This document shows, piece by piece, positions 53,560 through 64,000 of a stretch of 64,000 nt of DNA. This DNA is from Bolinopsis microptera (taxonomy: Eukaryota > Ctenophora > Tentaculata > Lobata > Bolinopsidae). The stretch lies in contig NC_087078.1 of the NCBI RefSeq assembly GCF_026151205.1, positions 7,518,675-7,582,674 on the forward strand, read 5' to 3'. The notes beneath the pieces are model-generated. The model did not search any database. It saw only the letters and a list, made by a program, of their open reading frames with translations, and was not told the origin of the DNA. Each line of letters begins with the position of its first letter. Position 1 is the stretch's first letter. The position numbers and the translations under genes are program-made.

Positions 53560-54995
53560 ATGTTACGTTTTATCCTCTCTGTGTTGTCGGTTATTGCTGT
53601 ACTGTCGGGATCCACTGTCGCAGCCAGTGATAGCAGGAGTTATACAGCTCTTAAGTTTGCTTATGATGGAAATAGTTTGGTAACATATAGCCCGGACATG
53701 ACCCCCTTCACAGACAAATTTACTATTTGTGTGTGGGTTCGCAAACTCCAGTCAGGGAGAAACCCGTCCCCATTTGCTTATAAAGGTTACGAGATATTCG
53801 TGACAGATAGCGGCTACTACAACATGCTGTTTAGATCCACCTCCCTGGATGGTGATCTGATTAGCAAGTTTACCTCACCAGTAGGTACATGGTTTATGTA
53901 CTGCTCCACGTGGAGCCTCGCTTCTAGAACCTTCAGAGTCTACGTTAATGGTGAACTAGCAGGTACCCAGACCACACCTTCTGGGAGGAAGCTGCAAACA
54001 AGTGGAGCATTAACCTTAGGGAATTATTCACCAAATAGCGGTCATCATTTTGGTGGCGAACTGTTTAATTTTAACGTATACTCTAAGGAGCTGACAGCTA
54101 CAGAAGTAGCTGCCATGTCTTCAGGTGGTCTCTGTACAGAGATACCTGAACAGTTGGAGGAGTATAGAGTTATAAAGTGGGAAGATATTGTGAAGCTGAG
54201 TAGGTCTGGTACTGTGCAGGACTTCATCGACCCATTATGTGCTGATTCTGATGAACTGCAGAGGACGAGAGGAAAGCTGGAGTTAGCCGTTAGTGAAAAG
54301 AGTACTCTACAACTTTCCCTAAACAGGACGCAGATAGAACTACAGGAAGTTCAGGGGCTGTTCAACTCAACCCAGGAAGAACTAGTTGGGGTAAAGAGAG
54401 ACCTAGGGGAAATGGGAGGAGAGCTGAATGAGACAAAAAGTCAGCTTGAGGACACAAAGTTGGAGTTGGAGGATACTAAGTTGGAGTTAAAGAACGTCAC
54501 CGAGTCTAAATGTGCGCTTCATAAAGGCAACCTAACGAAGTGGGATATGTTTTATTCGCCCGCTTATTATAATAAAACATTTACTCGCCGACTATATCAA
54601 CAACTCACCACAACTTGGGACTCTATTAGCAGTAAGATATAAGCAGTATACTATAGTTAACATTATATTATATTTTATATGACAATTTATATTTATATTG
54701 ATCACTTTTGAAAAATTGATTTGTGCTTCAAAAAACACTGGTAACAAAATCGTATCTTCTAATAAAACGTACACACATAAGATATATTATAGAATACCAT
54801 TTAACTCTTGCAACATCTCAAACTCGCTCATTAAGCCAATTTATGCTATCTACATATTATTAATATTTGTAAACGAGTTCTCACTTCTCCTTTTATTCAG
54901 GTAAACTGTTTGGTATGACGATAACTGACAAGGTAATTGAGCTGATTAAAGATCTGGAGGACGATCAGATCGATCACTGCGGGGACTTATCATAA
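53560..54995 (+). CDS. Secreted pentraxin-like/coiled-coil protein 1
   Basis: Two exons: 53560-54631 and 54901-54995 (388 residues). A signal peptide (about 1-22) leads a pentraxin/LamG-type jelly-roll (about 28-210). The strand 'FTICVWVR' and the near-signature 'MYCSTWS' match the pentraxin HxCxSWxS, with Met in place of the His. 'FRVYVNGELAG', 'FNVYSKELTATEV' and 'YRVIKWEDIV' also fit. About 235-320 is a Leu/Glu-rich coiled coil with N-glycosylation sites (NRT, NST, NET, NVT), suggesting an oligomeric secreted lectin. Exon 2 encodes 'FGMTITDKVIELIKDLEDDQ' and ends CGDLS. Reading through the donor gives a shorter form ending SSKI. The donor A|GTAAGA and the acceptor CAG are strong, and exon 2 is conserved in all three copies. 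The ligand is unknown. Confidence 0.85.
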
Positions 54996-57316
54996 AGCCT
55001 AGCTACAGAGATAATCTTACTAAGGTACTGACCAAACTTAACTTTTCTGAGTTAAACTAAAACCATAATTTTCGTTACATGGTTATTTACATAAATTAGC
55101 GTAGTAATCTGTAACTGTAAATATTAAATAATAATGCAACTTTTGTAATATATCTTCAAATCAGGTGGTACTGAAGAAGAGACTGCGAGCTTAACTTATG
55201 GGAATCACGGTGTTCTTCTACTTCAATAATAGACATTATTAATTGTAAACTTTAATTATGTTCCTGACTTTTTTTAAACTATTAACTGTACCGCACTTAG
55301 TTGACATGTTTATTGTGCTACTATTACTAGTAAGTTTCAGACAATATTATCATAGTCAAAGTATTATTTGAAACGTTTATCTTATCTTTTAGTACACTAC
55401 AGTGTTATGTTACATGCTATAAATAATAATAGGCAGTAGTTGATAGATGATATTTCTATTCGATTAATTTTTATATGTTGGATTCTAGGTTTTGAATTCA
55501 GATTTAAAAAAAAATTTAATTTATATGCTGAGTTTAAGTAGTCGGACAAAATATTGTATTACCAAATTTACCAATGAATGTATTAGAAGGTTGAAAAACT
55601 GGTGTTTTTTATTGATTTTATTTTAACTGTCTGTGTCCTACATCTGCTTTTCAATGTTAAACCGATAAGTTATTTACAATGATTATGTAAGTGGTTACTT
55701 TAAATAATAATAACTTATATTACTAGTTATTAATACTAGATATTTGTACAAGTTATTGTATGAAACATGGACATTGTATTTCTTACCAGTATGTAATGGA
55801 CTATGATAGTCAATAAATGTTATTATCATTTTTGTATCTTTGTATCTTTGTATCCTAGTCATGCAATATTATTTTCTCTAACTCTCTAATTTGATGTTTC
55901 ATTCCTAAATACCTAATTATTATTCAATAATAAAAAACAGTACAAAATACTAAATTTTTATAAATGAAATTAATTTTTTTTTCAAATAATAATCGAGCAG
56001 CTAAGTGTTTAATATACACATTTTATAAGCGTCTAAATTCTATAACGTTTTGTGTCTGACTAACTTAACCTTGATTTGAAAAATCTTTAAAACTAATAAA
56101 CTCATGCTGATGTATCAAACTTATTATTATTAGGATGCAACCAACAAACACTAATTATCTCAGACATCACGTATGCCTGATGCCTGCTTAAAAAATACCC
56201 CCTTCACATCAAAACGTTAATTCCACCCTAATAGCTAGTAGTATAATATCGTCCATTATATAGCCTTGACGACGTTTGTAATCTTAGATTTAGCCGCGTC
56301 GTAAGTACCATCCTTCTGTCAAACAATCGACAATTAGTAGTTGTATCTAACAAAATCATAAACCACTGCTAAATCTTTCGAATTTTAAATACTTGGTGAC
56401 GATTCCGATAAATATATTAGTACCACTTCATAAATTATACTACTTTAAGTTATTAATACTATTAACTATTACTATATTGTACTATTATTATAGAGCTATA
56501 GTATAAATAAGTGAATGTTAGGCTACTCTTTATCTCAATACAAGATTCAATTCCGTACTTTTATTCAATTAGTCCAAATCCTTTACAAATGTCGTACTTA
56601 CGCAATATATATTTTATTATCGTATATAAAGTCCGGTACAGTGCATAACGCAGATTACTCTGCTGCTCGCCAAGTTAGACCCGTTCTTAAATTTAAAACA
56701 ATAACAAGTGTCAAAATATTGACAGTAACCATTGATCAGGTCGGTTACAGAGCTGTATGCTAATACTTTCACGTTTTTTTCACGTATTTTAAAATTCATG
56801 TTTACTACGTAATTAAGTAATTTATCAATATACACAGTTGGGGATCCAGGAGCAGTCGGGGCATGAACCAAAAATCAGCTGGGGCACAATCTCGGTTAAG
56901 TTTTCACTTTTCAGACTAAAATTAATATTACGTGCGTTGTAAATTTAAGTCAATCAAGATAAAAGTGTTATCGACATTACAGATCACTCACTACGAAAAG
57001 ACAATTATATTTCAAACGAATTCCCTGGATTTTATACTCATGAACTCGCTTCTTTGTGATAAACATGGATAGTTTGAGGTACAGTCATGAGTCAACCTTC
57101 GCCAAGGGCTGTTATCTTTATACTCTGAATTCAGGTTCATATTATAAAGGGGTTAATATAATCATTTCTGAATTTGGCACACTACACTTGTCCATTAGTC
57201 CTTCATTTCTTAATTAAGATAACAGAATACACATTAGTCGATGACGAAAGGCTGATCTGGGCGTTGTTCAAAGTCACGCAACTTTCACGCGTTACTCCTA
57301 ACACTGGCCCTTCATT
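54996..57316. other. 3' UTR and spacer of lectin unit 1
   Basis: A possible 3' UTR intron uses AAG|GTACTG near 55024 and ATCAG|GTGG near 55165; both sites are kept in the other units. An AATAAA lies near 55812. The rest is AT-rich spacer, almost identical to 58829-61149. Confidence 0.4.
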
Positions 57317-57350
57317 ACATAAAGGATCTCACTAGCTGTCCAGATCAGTC
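57317..57350 (+). promoter_or_regulatory. TATA/Inr core promoter, lectin gene 2
   Basis: TACATAAAGG (57317-57326) and the initiator TCAGTC (57345-57350) have the same spacing as in gene 1. Confidence 0.6.
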
Positions 57351-57392
57351 CAGTTATAATATTTTGTAGATAGATATCTCAACCGAGTCACT

Positions 57393-58828
57393 ATGTTACG
57401 TTTTATCACTTCCGTGTTATCGGTTATTGTTGTACTGTCGGGATCCACTGTCGCAGCCAGTGATAGCAGGAGTTATACAGCTCTTAAGTTTGCTTATGAT
57501 GGAAATAGTTTGGTAACATATAGCCCGGACATGACCCCCTTCACAGACAAATTTACTATTTGTGTGTGGGTTCGCAAACTCCAGTCAGGGAGAAACCCGT
57601 CCCCATTTGCTTATAAAGGTTACGAGATATTCGTGACAGATAGCGGCTACTACAACATGCTGTTTAGATCCACCTCCCTGGATGGTGATCTGATTAGCAA
57701 GTTTACCTCACCAGTAGGTACATGGTTTATGTACTGCTCCACGTGGAGCCTCGCTTCTAGAACCTTCAGAGTCTACGTTAATGGTGAACTAGCAGGTACC
57801 CAGACCACACCTTCTGGGAGGAAGCTGCAAACAAGTGGAGCATTAACCTTAGGGAATTATTCACCAAATAGCGGTCATCATTTTGGTGGCGAACTGTTTA
57901 ATTTTAACGTATACTCTAAGGAGCTGACAGCTACAGAAGTAGCTGCCATGTCTTCAGGTGGTCTCTGTACAGAGATACCTGAACAGTTGGAGGAGTATAG
58001 AGTTATAAAGTGGGAAGATATTGTGAAGCTGAGTAGGTCTGGTACTGTGCAGGACTTCATCGACCCATTATGTGCTGATTCTGATGAACTGCAGAAGACG
58101 AGAGGAAAGCTGGAGTTAGCCGTTAGTGAAAAGAGTACTCTACAACTTTCCCTAAACAGGACGCAGATAGAACTACAGGAAGTTCAGGGGCTGTTCAACT
58201 CAACCCAGGAAGAACTAGTTGGGGTAAAGAGAGACCTAGGGGAAATGGGAGGAGAGCTGAATGAGACAAAAAGTCAGCTTGAGGACACAAAGTTGGAGTT
58301 GGAGGATACTAAGTTGGAGTTAAAGAACGTCACCGAGTCTAAATGTGCGCTTCATAAAGGCAACCTAACGAAGTGGGATATGTTTTATTCGCCCGCTTAT
58401 TATAATAAAACATTTACTCGCCGACTATATCAACAACTCACCACAACTTGGGACTCTATTAGCAGTAAGATATAAGCAGTATACTATAGTTAACATTATA
58501 TTATATTTTATATGACAATTTATATTTATATTGATCACTTTTGAAAAATTGATTTGTGCTTCAAAAAACACTGGTAACAAAATCGTATCTTCTAATAAAA
58601 CGTACACACATAAGATATATTATAGAATACCATTTAACTCTTGCAACATCTCAAACTCGCTCATTAAGCCAATTTATGCTATCTACATATTATTAATATT
58701 TGTAAACGAGTTCTCACTTCTCCTTTTATTCAGGTAAACTGTTTGGTATGACGATAACTGACAAGGTAATTGAGCTGATTAAAGATCTGGAGGACGATCA
58801 GATCGATCACTGCGGGGACTTATCATAA
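57393..58828 (+). CDS. Secreted pentraxin-like/coiled-coil protein 2
   Basis: Exons 57393-58464 and 58734-58828 (388 residues). The mature protein differs from protein 1 by a single visible change (Lys for Arg in 'ELQKTRG'). The signal peptide differs at two positions and is instead identical to that of protein 3. So the 5' end of this copy shares history with copy 3 and the body with copy 1, as expected from unequal crossover or gene conversion. Same domain order, glycosylation sites and optional read-through end SSKI as protein 1. Confidence 0.85.
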
Positions 58829-61148
58829 AGCCTAGCTACAGAGATAATCTTACTAAGGTACTGACCAAACTTAACTTTTCTGAGTTAAACTAAAACCATA
58901 ATTTTCGTTACATGGTTATTTACATAAATTAGCGTAGTAATCTGTAACTGTAAATATTAAATAATAATGCAACTTTTGTAATATATCTTCAAATCAGGTG
59001 GTACTGAAGAAGAGACTGCGAGCTTAACTTATGGGAATCACGGTGTTCTTCTACTTCAATAATAGACATTATTAATTGTAAACTTTAATTATGTTCCTGA
59101 CTTTTTTTAAACTATTAACTGTACCGCACTTAGTTGACATGTTTATTGTGCTACTATTACTAGTAAGTTTCAGACAATATTATCATAGTCAAAGTATTAT
59201 TTGAAACGTTTATCTTATCTTTTAGTACACTACAGTGTTATGTTACATGCTATAAATAATAATAGGCAGTAGTTGATAGATGATATTTCTATTCGATTAA
59301 TTTTTATATGTTGGATTCTAGGTTTTGAATTCAGATTTTAAAAAAAATTTAATTTATATGCTGAGTTTAAGTAGTCGGACAAAATATTGTATTACCAAAT
59401 TTACCAATGAATGTATTAGAAGGTTGAAAAACTGGTGTTTTTTATTGATTTTATTTTAACTGTCTGTGTCCTACATCTGCTTTTCAATGTTAAACCGATA
59501 AGTTATTTACAATGATTATGTAAGTGGTTACTTTAAATAATAATAACTTATATTACTAGTTATTAATACTAGATATTTGTACAAGTTATTGTATGAAACA
59601 TGGACATTGTATTTCTTACCAGTATGTAATGGACTATGATAGTCAATAAATGTTATTATCATTTTTGTATCTTTGTATCTTTGTATCCTAGTCATGCAAT
59701 ATTATTTTCTCTAACTCTCTAATTTGATGTTTCATTCCTAAATACCTAATTATTATTCAATAATAAAAAACAGTACAAAATACTAAATTTTTATAAATGA
59801 AATTAATTTTTTTTTCAAATAATAATCGAGCAGCTAAGTGTTTAATATACACATTTTATAAGCGTCTAAATTCTATAACGTTTTGTGTCTGACTAACTTA
59901 ACCTTGATTTGAAAAATCTTTAAAACTAATAAACTCATGCTGATGTATCAAACTTATTATTATTAGGATGCAACCAACAAACACTAATTATCTCAGACAT
60001 CACGTATGCCTGATGCCTGCTTAAAAAATACCCCCTTCACATCAAAACGTTAATTCCACCCTAATAGCTAGTAGTATAATATCGTCCATTATATAGCCTT
60101 GACGACGTTTGTAATCTTAGATTTAGCCGCGTCGTAAGTACCATCCTTCTGTCAAACAATCGACAATTAGTAGTTGTATCTAACAAAATCATAAACCACT
60201 GCTAAATCTTTCGAATTTTAAATACTTGGTGACGATTCCGATAAATATATTAGTACCACTTCATAAATTATACTACTTTAAGTTATTAATACTATTAACT
60301 ATTACTATATTGTACTATTATTATAGAGCTATAGTATAAATAAGTGAATGTTAGGCTACTCTTTATCTCAATACAAGATTCAATTCCGTACTTTTATTCA
60401 ATTAGTCCAAATCCTTTACAAATGTCGTACTTACGCAATATATATTTTATTATCGTATATAAAGTCCGGTACAGTGCATAACGCAGATTACTCTGCTGCT
60501 CGCCAAGTTAGACCCGTTCTTAAATTTAAAACAATAACAAGTGTCAAAATATTGACAGTAACCATTGATCAGGTCGGTTACAGAGCTGTATGCTAATACT
60601 TTCACGTTTTTTTCACGTATTTTAAAATTCATGTTTACTACGTAATTAAGTAATTTATCAATATACACAGTTGGGGATCCAGGAGCAGTCGGGGCATGAA
60701 CCAAAAATCAGCTGGGGCACAATCTCGGTTAAGTTTTCACTTTTCAGACTAAAATTAATATTACGTGCGTTGTAAATTTAAGTCAATCAAGATAAAAGTG
60801 TTATCGACATTACAGATCACTCACTACGAAAAGACAATTATATTTCAAACGAATTCCCTGGATTTTATACTCATGAACTCGCTTCTTTGTGATAAACATG
60901 GATATTTTGAGGTACAGTCATGAGTCAACCTTCGCCAAGGGCTGTTATCTTTATACTCTGAATTCAGGTTCATATTATAAAGGGGTTAATATAATCATTT
61001 CTGAATTTGGCACACTACACTTGTCCATTAGTCCTTCATTTCTTAATTAAGATAACAGAATACACATTAGTCGATGACGAAAGGCTGATCTGGGCGTTGT
61101 TCAAAGTCACGCAACTTTCACGCGTTACTCCTAACACTGACCCTTCAT
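58829..61148. other. 3' UTR and spacer of lectin unit 2
   Basis: Near-identical copy of 54996-57316. One of the few differences is at about 60904 (T for G, compared with 57071). No other gene seen. Confidence 0.4.
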
Positions 61149-61182
61149 TATTTAAAGGTCTGTATAACTGTCCAGATCAGTC
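61149..61182 (+). promoter_or_regulatory. TATA/Inr core promoter, lectin gene 3
   Basis: TATTTAAAG (61149-61157) replaces the TACATAAAG of genes 1 and 2. The initiator TCAGTC (61177-61182) is kept at about 28 bp. The block between them has diverged, so the two elements look selectively retained. Confidence 0.6.
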
Positions 61183-61224
61183 CAGTTATAATATTTTGTA
61201 GATAGATATCTCAACCGAGTCACT

Positions 61225-62684
61225 ATGTTACGTTTTATCACTTCCGTGTTATCGGTTATTGTTGTACTGTCGGGATCCACTGTCGCAGCCAGTGATAGCA
61301 GGAGTTATACAGCACTTAAGTTTGCTTATGATACAAATAGTTATGTATCATATAGCCCGGACATGACCCGTTTGGCAGACAAATTTTCTATTTGTCTTTG
61401 GATAAGGCAACCGCAGCCACGAAATACTTCCCCATTCGGCTATAATAGTAACGAGTTATTCATGACAGACGACGGCCGCTACAACAGACTGTTTGGTTCC
61501 TCCTCCCTGGATGGTGATCTGATTAGCAAGTTTACCTCACCAGTAGGTACATGGTTTATGTACTGCTCCACGTGGAGCCTCGCTTCTAGAACCTTCAGAG
61601 TCTACGTTAATGGTGAACTAGCAGGTACCCAGACCACAACCTCCGGTAGGAAGCTGAACACAGGTGGAGCATTGGTATTGGGCAATAAGTATGTAAATTC
61701 AGGTCACAAATTTGGCGGCGAAATTTATAACTTTAACATATACTCGAAGGAGCTGACAGCTACAGAAGTAGCTGCCATGTCTTCAGCTGGTCTCTGTACA
61801 GAGATACCTGAACAGTTGGAGGAGTATAGAGTTATAAAGTGGGAAGATATTGTGAAGCTGAGTAGGTCTGGTACTGTGCAGGACTTAGAAACAAGATGTG
61901 ATCCTAACATTTTAGTTGAACTGCAGAGAACGAGAGGAAAGCTGGAGTTAGCCGTTAGTGAAAAGAGTACTCTACAACTGTCCCTAAACACGACGCAGAC
62001 AGAGCTACTGGAAGTTCAGGGGCTGTTCAACTCAACCCAGGAAGAACTAGTTGGGGTAAAGAGAGACCTAGAGGTGATGGGAGGAGAGCTGAATGATACC
62101 CTAGTGGAACTTAAGGGAGTCAAGAGGGAGCTCGGAGGAGAGTTGAATGAGACAAAAAGTCAGCTTGAGGACACAAAGTTGGAGTTGGAGGATACCAAGT
62201 TGGAGTTAAAGAACGTTACTGAGTCTAAATGTGCGCTTCAGAAAGGCAACCTGACGAAGTGGGACTTGTTTTATTCGCCCGCTTATTATAATAAAACATT
62301 TACTCGCCGACTATATCAACAACTCACCACAACTTGGGACTCTATTAGCAGTAAGATATTAGCAGTATACTATACTGTATAGTTAACATTATATTATATT
62401 TTATATGACAATTTATATTTTAAATATTGATTACTTTTTAAATTAACTGATTTGAGCTTCAAAAATCACTGGTAACAAAATCGTATCTTCTAATAAAAGC
62501 CAATTTATGTTATCTACATATTATTTAATATTTATATATGTTAACGAGTTCTCACTTCTCTTTTTATTCTCACTTCTCTTTTTATTCAGGCAGACTGGTT
62601 GGAATGACGATAACTGACAACTTTATTGAACTGATGAAAGAAATGGATGACGATCAGATCGATCATTGCGGGGACCTATCATAA
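61225..62684 (+). CDS. Secreted pentraxin-like/coiled-coil protein 3
   Basis: Exons 61225-62350 and 62590-62684 (406 residues). The signal peptide is identical to protein 2. The jelly-roll has two divergent blocks (about 37-92 and 138-165), separated by a block identical to genes 1 and 2 ('SLDGDLISKF' through 'GELAGTQTT'). The coiled coil carries an extra segment of about 18 residues around 'ELNDTLVELKGVKRELG'. Exon 2 is diverged but keeps the reading frame and the ending 'DDQIDHCGDLS', which supports the splice model. The read-through stop of genes 1 and 2 is mutated (TAA to TTA), so an unspliced form would end differently. Confidence 0.85.
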
Positions 62685-64000
62685 AGCCTTTCTACAGAGA
62701 TGATCTTACTAAGGTACTTTTCTGAGTTAAACTAATACCATAATTTTCGTTACATGGTTATTTATATAAATTAACGTAGTAATCTGTAACTGTAAATATT
62801 AAATAATAATGCAACTTTCGTAATATATCTTCAAATCAGGTGCTACCGAAGAAGAGACTGCGAGCTAAACTTATGGGAATCACGGTGTTCTTCTACTACA
62901 ATAATAGACATTATCAATTATTGTAATCTTTAATTAAGTTCCTGACTCGTATTTTTGAAAACTATAGTATACTGAAATTGTACCACACCTAGTTTACATG
63001 TTACTACTATTACTAGTAAGTTGACAATATTATGAACTAAGTATTATTTATGTATGTAATTGATAATAAATTAAAAAATTTAAATTTTAAACTCAAATTA
63101 CAAATTATGATTCATATGCTGAGTGGAACAAAATATTGTATTAACCAATGGATGAATTAGAAGGTCATTGAACTGAAATGATAAACACGTGTATTTCAAT
63201 ATTCTAGGTTAATTTGGAGAGTTTGCGCATTGACTGATAGACCTGCATCTGTTGATGCATTTAAATTTGAAACCTTTACAGTAAGTTATTTTAAAATGAT
63301 TATGTATGTCTAACTTACTAGTAACTGTATGAAACATAGACAGTGTATTTATTACCAGTTGCAGTTATGGACTATGATAATCATGCAATACAATTTTCTC
63401 TAATTTGATGTTTCATTTCTAACTTCCTAATTCTCTAATAAAAATCACAAAATATTAACTTTTTATAAATGAGTTTAAGTTTATCTCAAATAAACATCCA
63501 GCAGCTCAGTTTTTGAAATACACATAACATCTATCTATATTATATTTTAAACTTGACGAAATTTCCCCGGCAACGGGGACATAGAAGAAAAAACACCGAA
63601 AATCGACCTCAAAATGACCCTCTGGTGAAGCCAAACCCAGCTCGCAAATGGAGTTGAAACCTCGCCATTTTTAGCAGGGTTGTAGAAAAAGGATAGGAAT
63701 AGGCTATAGCATTCTTAGAATTTTGATTTAGGCTTTAGATTTTTTATAATTAACGTCGGAAGTGAGGTTAAATAATCGTTAGAATAATGGCGTTATTTTA
63801 GCAAAGGTTTACTGCGCTGTTGCGTAGCAACGATAAAAATGCACGTGCGCGAGCAAGAACATCTTAACTACGCGCGTTGTTATGCTGTATGCTACGTCAT
63901 AACTTCAAAACTAGCTCACATTTACGCTCACGCTATGACTTATATTCATAACTTTGGTTGTGATTGGTATTTTTGATGCGGTAAAAAGTATCGTTTTGGG
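62685..64000. other. 3' flank of lectin gene 3; repeats at the end
   Basis: Diverged third-unit spacer up to about 63530. Near 63540-63590 a stretch with ATCTATATTATATTTTAAAC followed by the hairpin CCCCGGCAACGGGG resembles Helitron termini in other animals. After 63780 there is a GC-richer patch of unknown origin. No gene recognised, and no earlier ClC exon. Confidence 0.35.

Larger units (their letters stand above)
53560..61224 (+). repeat. Tandem array, 3.83-kb unit (two full copies, third partial)
   Basis: 53560-57392 and 57393-61224 have nearly identical sequence including the spacer. Equivalent points are 3833 bp apart throughout, and gene 3 starts 3832 bp after gene 2. Differences are single bases plus a 1-nt shift in an A-run (55503 against 59338). 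Gene 3 begins a third, more diverged unit. Confidence 0.95.

Noticed and set aside
54045-54227. Minus-strand frames inside the lectin genes (also 57878-58060 and 61725-61991)
   Set aside because: Shadows of the lectin coding sequence. They repeat only because the genes are duplicated.

Overview
The window is eukaryotic nuclear DNA from an invertebrate animal. It is AT-rich and has spliced genes with GT-AG introns, long microsatellites and many short non-autonomous DNA transposons. Animal-type families are present: a ClC-1/2-type chloride channel with CBS domains, a BTB-BACK (Kelch-like) protein, ETHE1 persulfide dioxygenase, a C2H2 zinc-finger protein and secreted pentraxin-like lectins. I cannot name the species. 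A cnidarian, sponge or other early-branching or lophotrochozoan animal would fit, but nothing in the sequence decides it.

Layout. 1-21.1 kb is mostly gene-free. It holds an 18-bp minisatellite, a 538-bp (CT)n tract, a CCCTCT/CT tract inside one copy of a duplicated segment, a pair of tRNA-like hairpin repeats, an isolated Penelope-type GIY-YIG ORF, a degraded reverse-transcriptase tail and a 1.16-kb TA-flanked element. 21.7-25.4 kb (minus) is the 5' part of a BTB-BACK gene with a 2-kb purine-rich TTAA-flanked insert in intron 1. 26.5-31.2 kb is a foldback element with nested insertions. 31.4-34.7 kb (minus) is a complete 7-exon ETHE1 gene, with a rhodanese gene just upstream at 37.8-38.1 kb and a C2H2 zinc-finger gene at 38.9-39.8 kb, all on the minus strand. 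42.1-53.0 kb (minus) holds 12 exons of a chloride channel whose 5' exons are not in the window. Its introns carry a 1.37-kb palindrome and a second foldback element. 53.5-62.7 kb (plus) is a tandem array of three two-exon secreted pentraxin/coiled-coil genes with a period of about 3.83 kb.

How the genes fit together. Rhodanese and ETHE1 act on the same sulfur pathway (persulfide, sulfite and thiosulfate metabolism) and sit head-to-tail. A phase-compatible splice pair would even join them in frame, in the order rhodanese then dioxygenase. The lectin array looks like a young, gene-converting family with conserved TATA/Inr core promoters. Exon models were built by hand from splice signals, reading-frame continuity and remembered family sequence. 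None was tested against RNA or databases.
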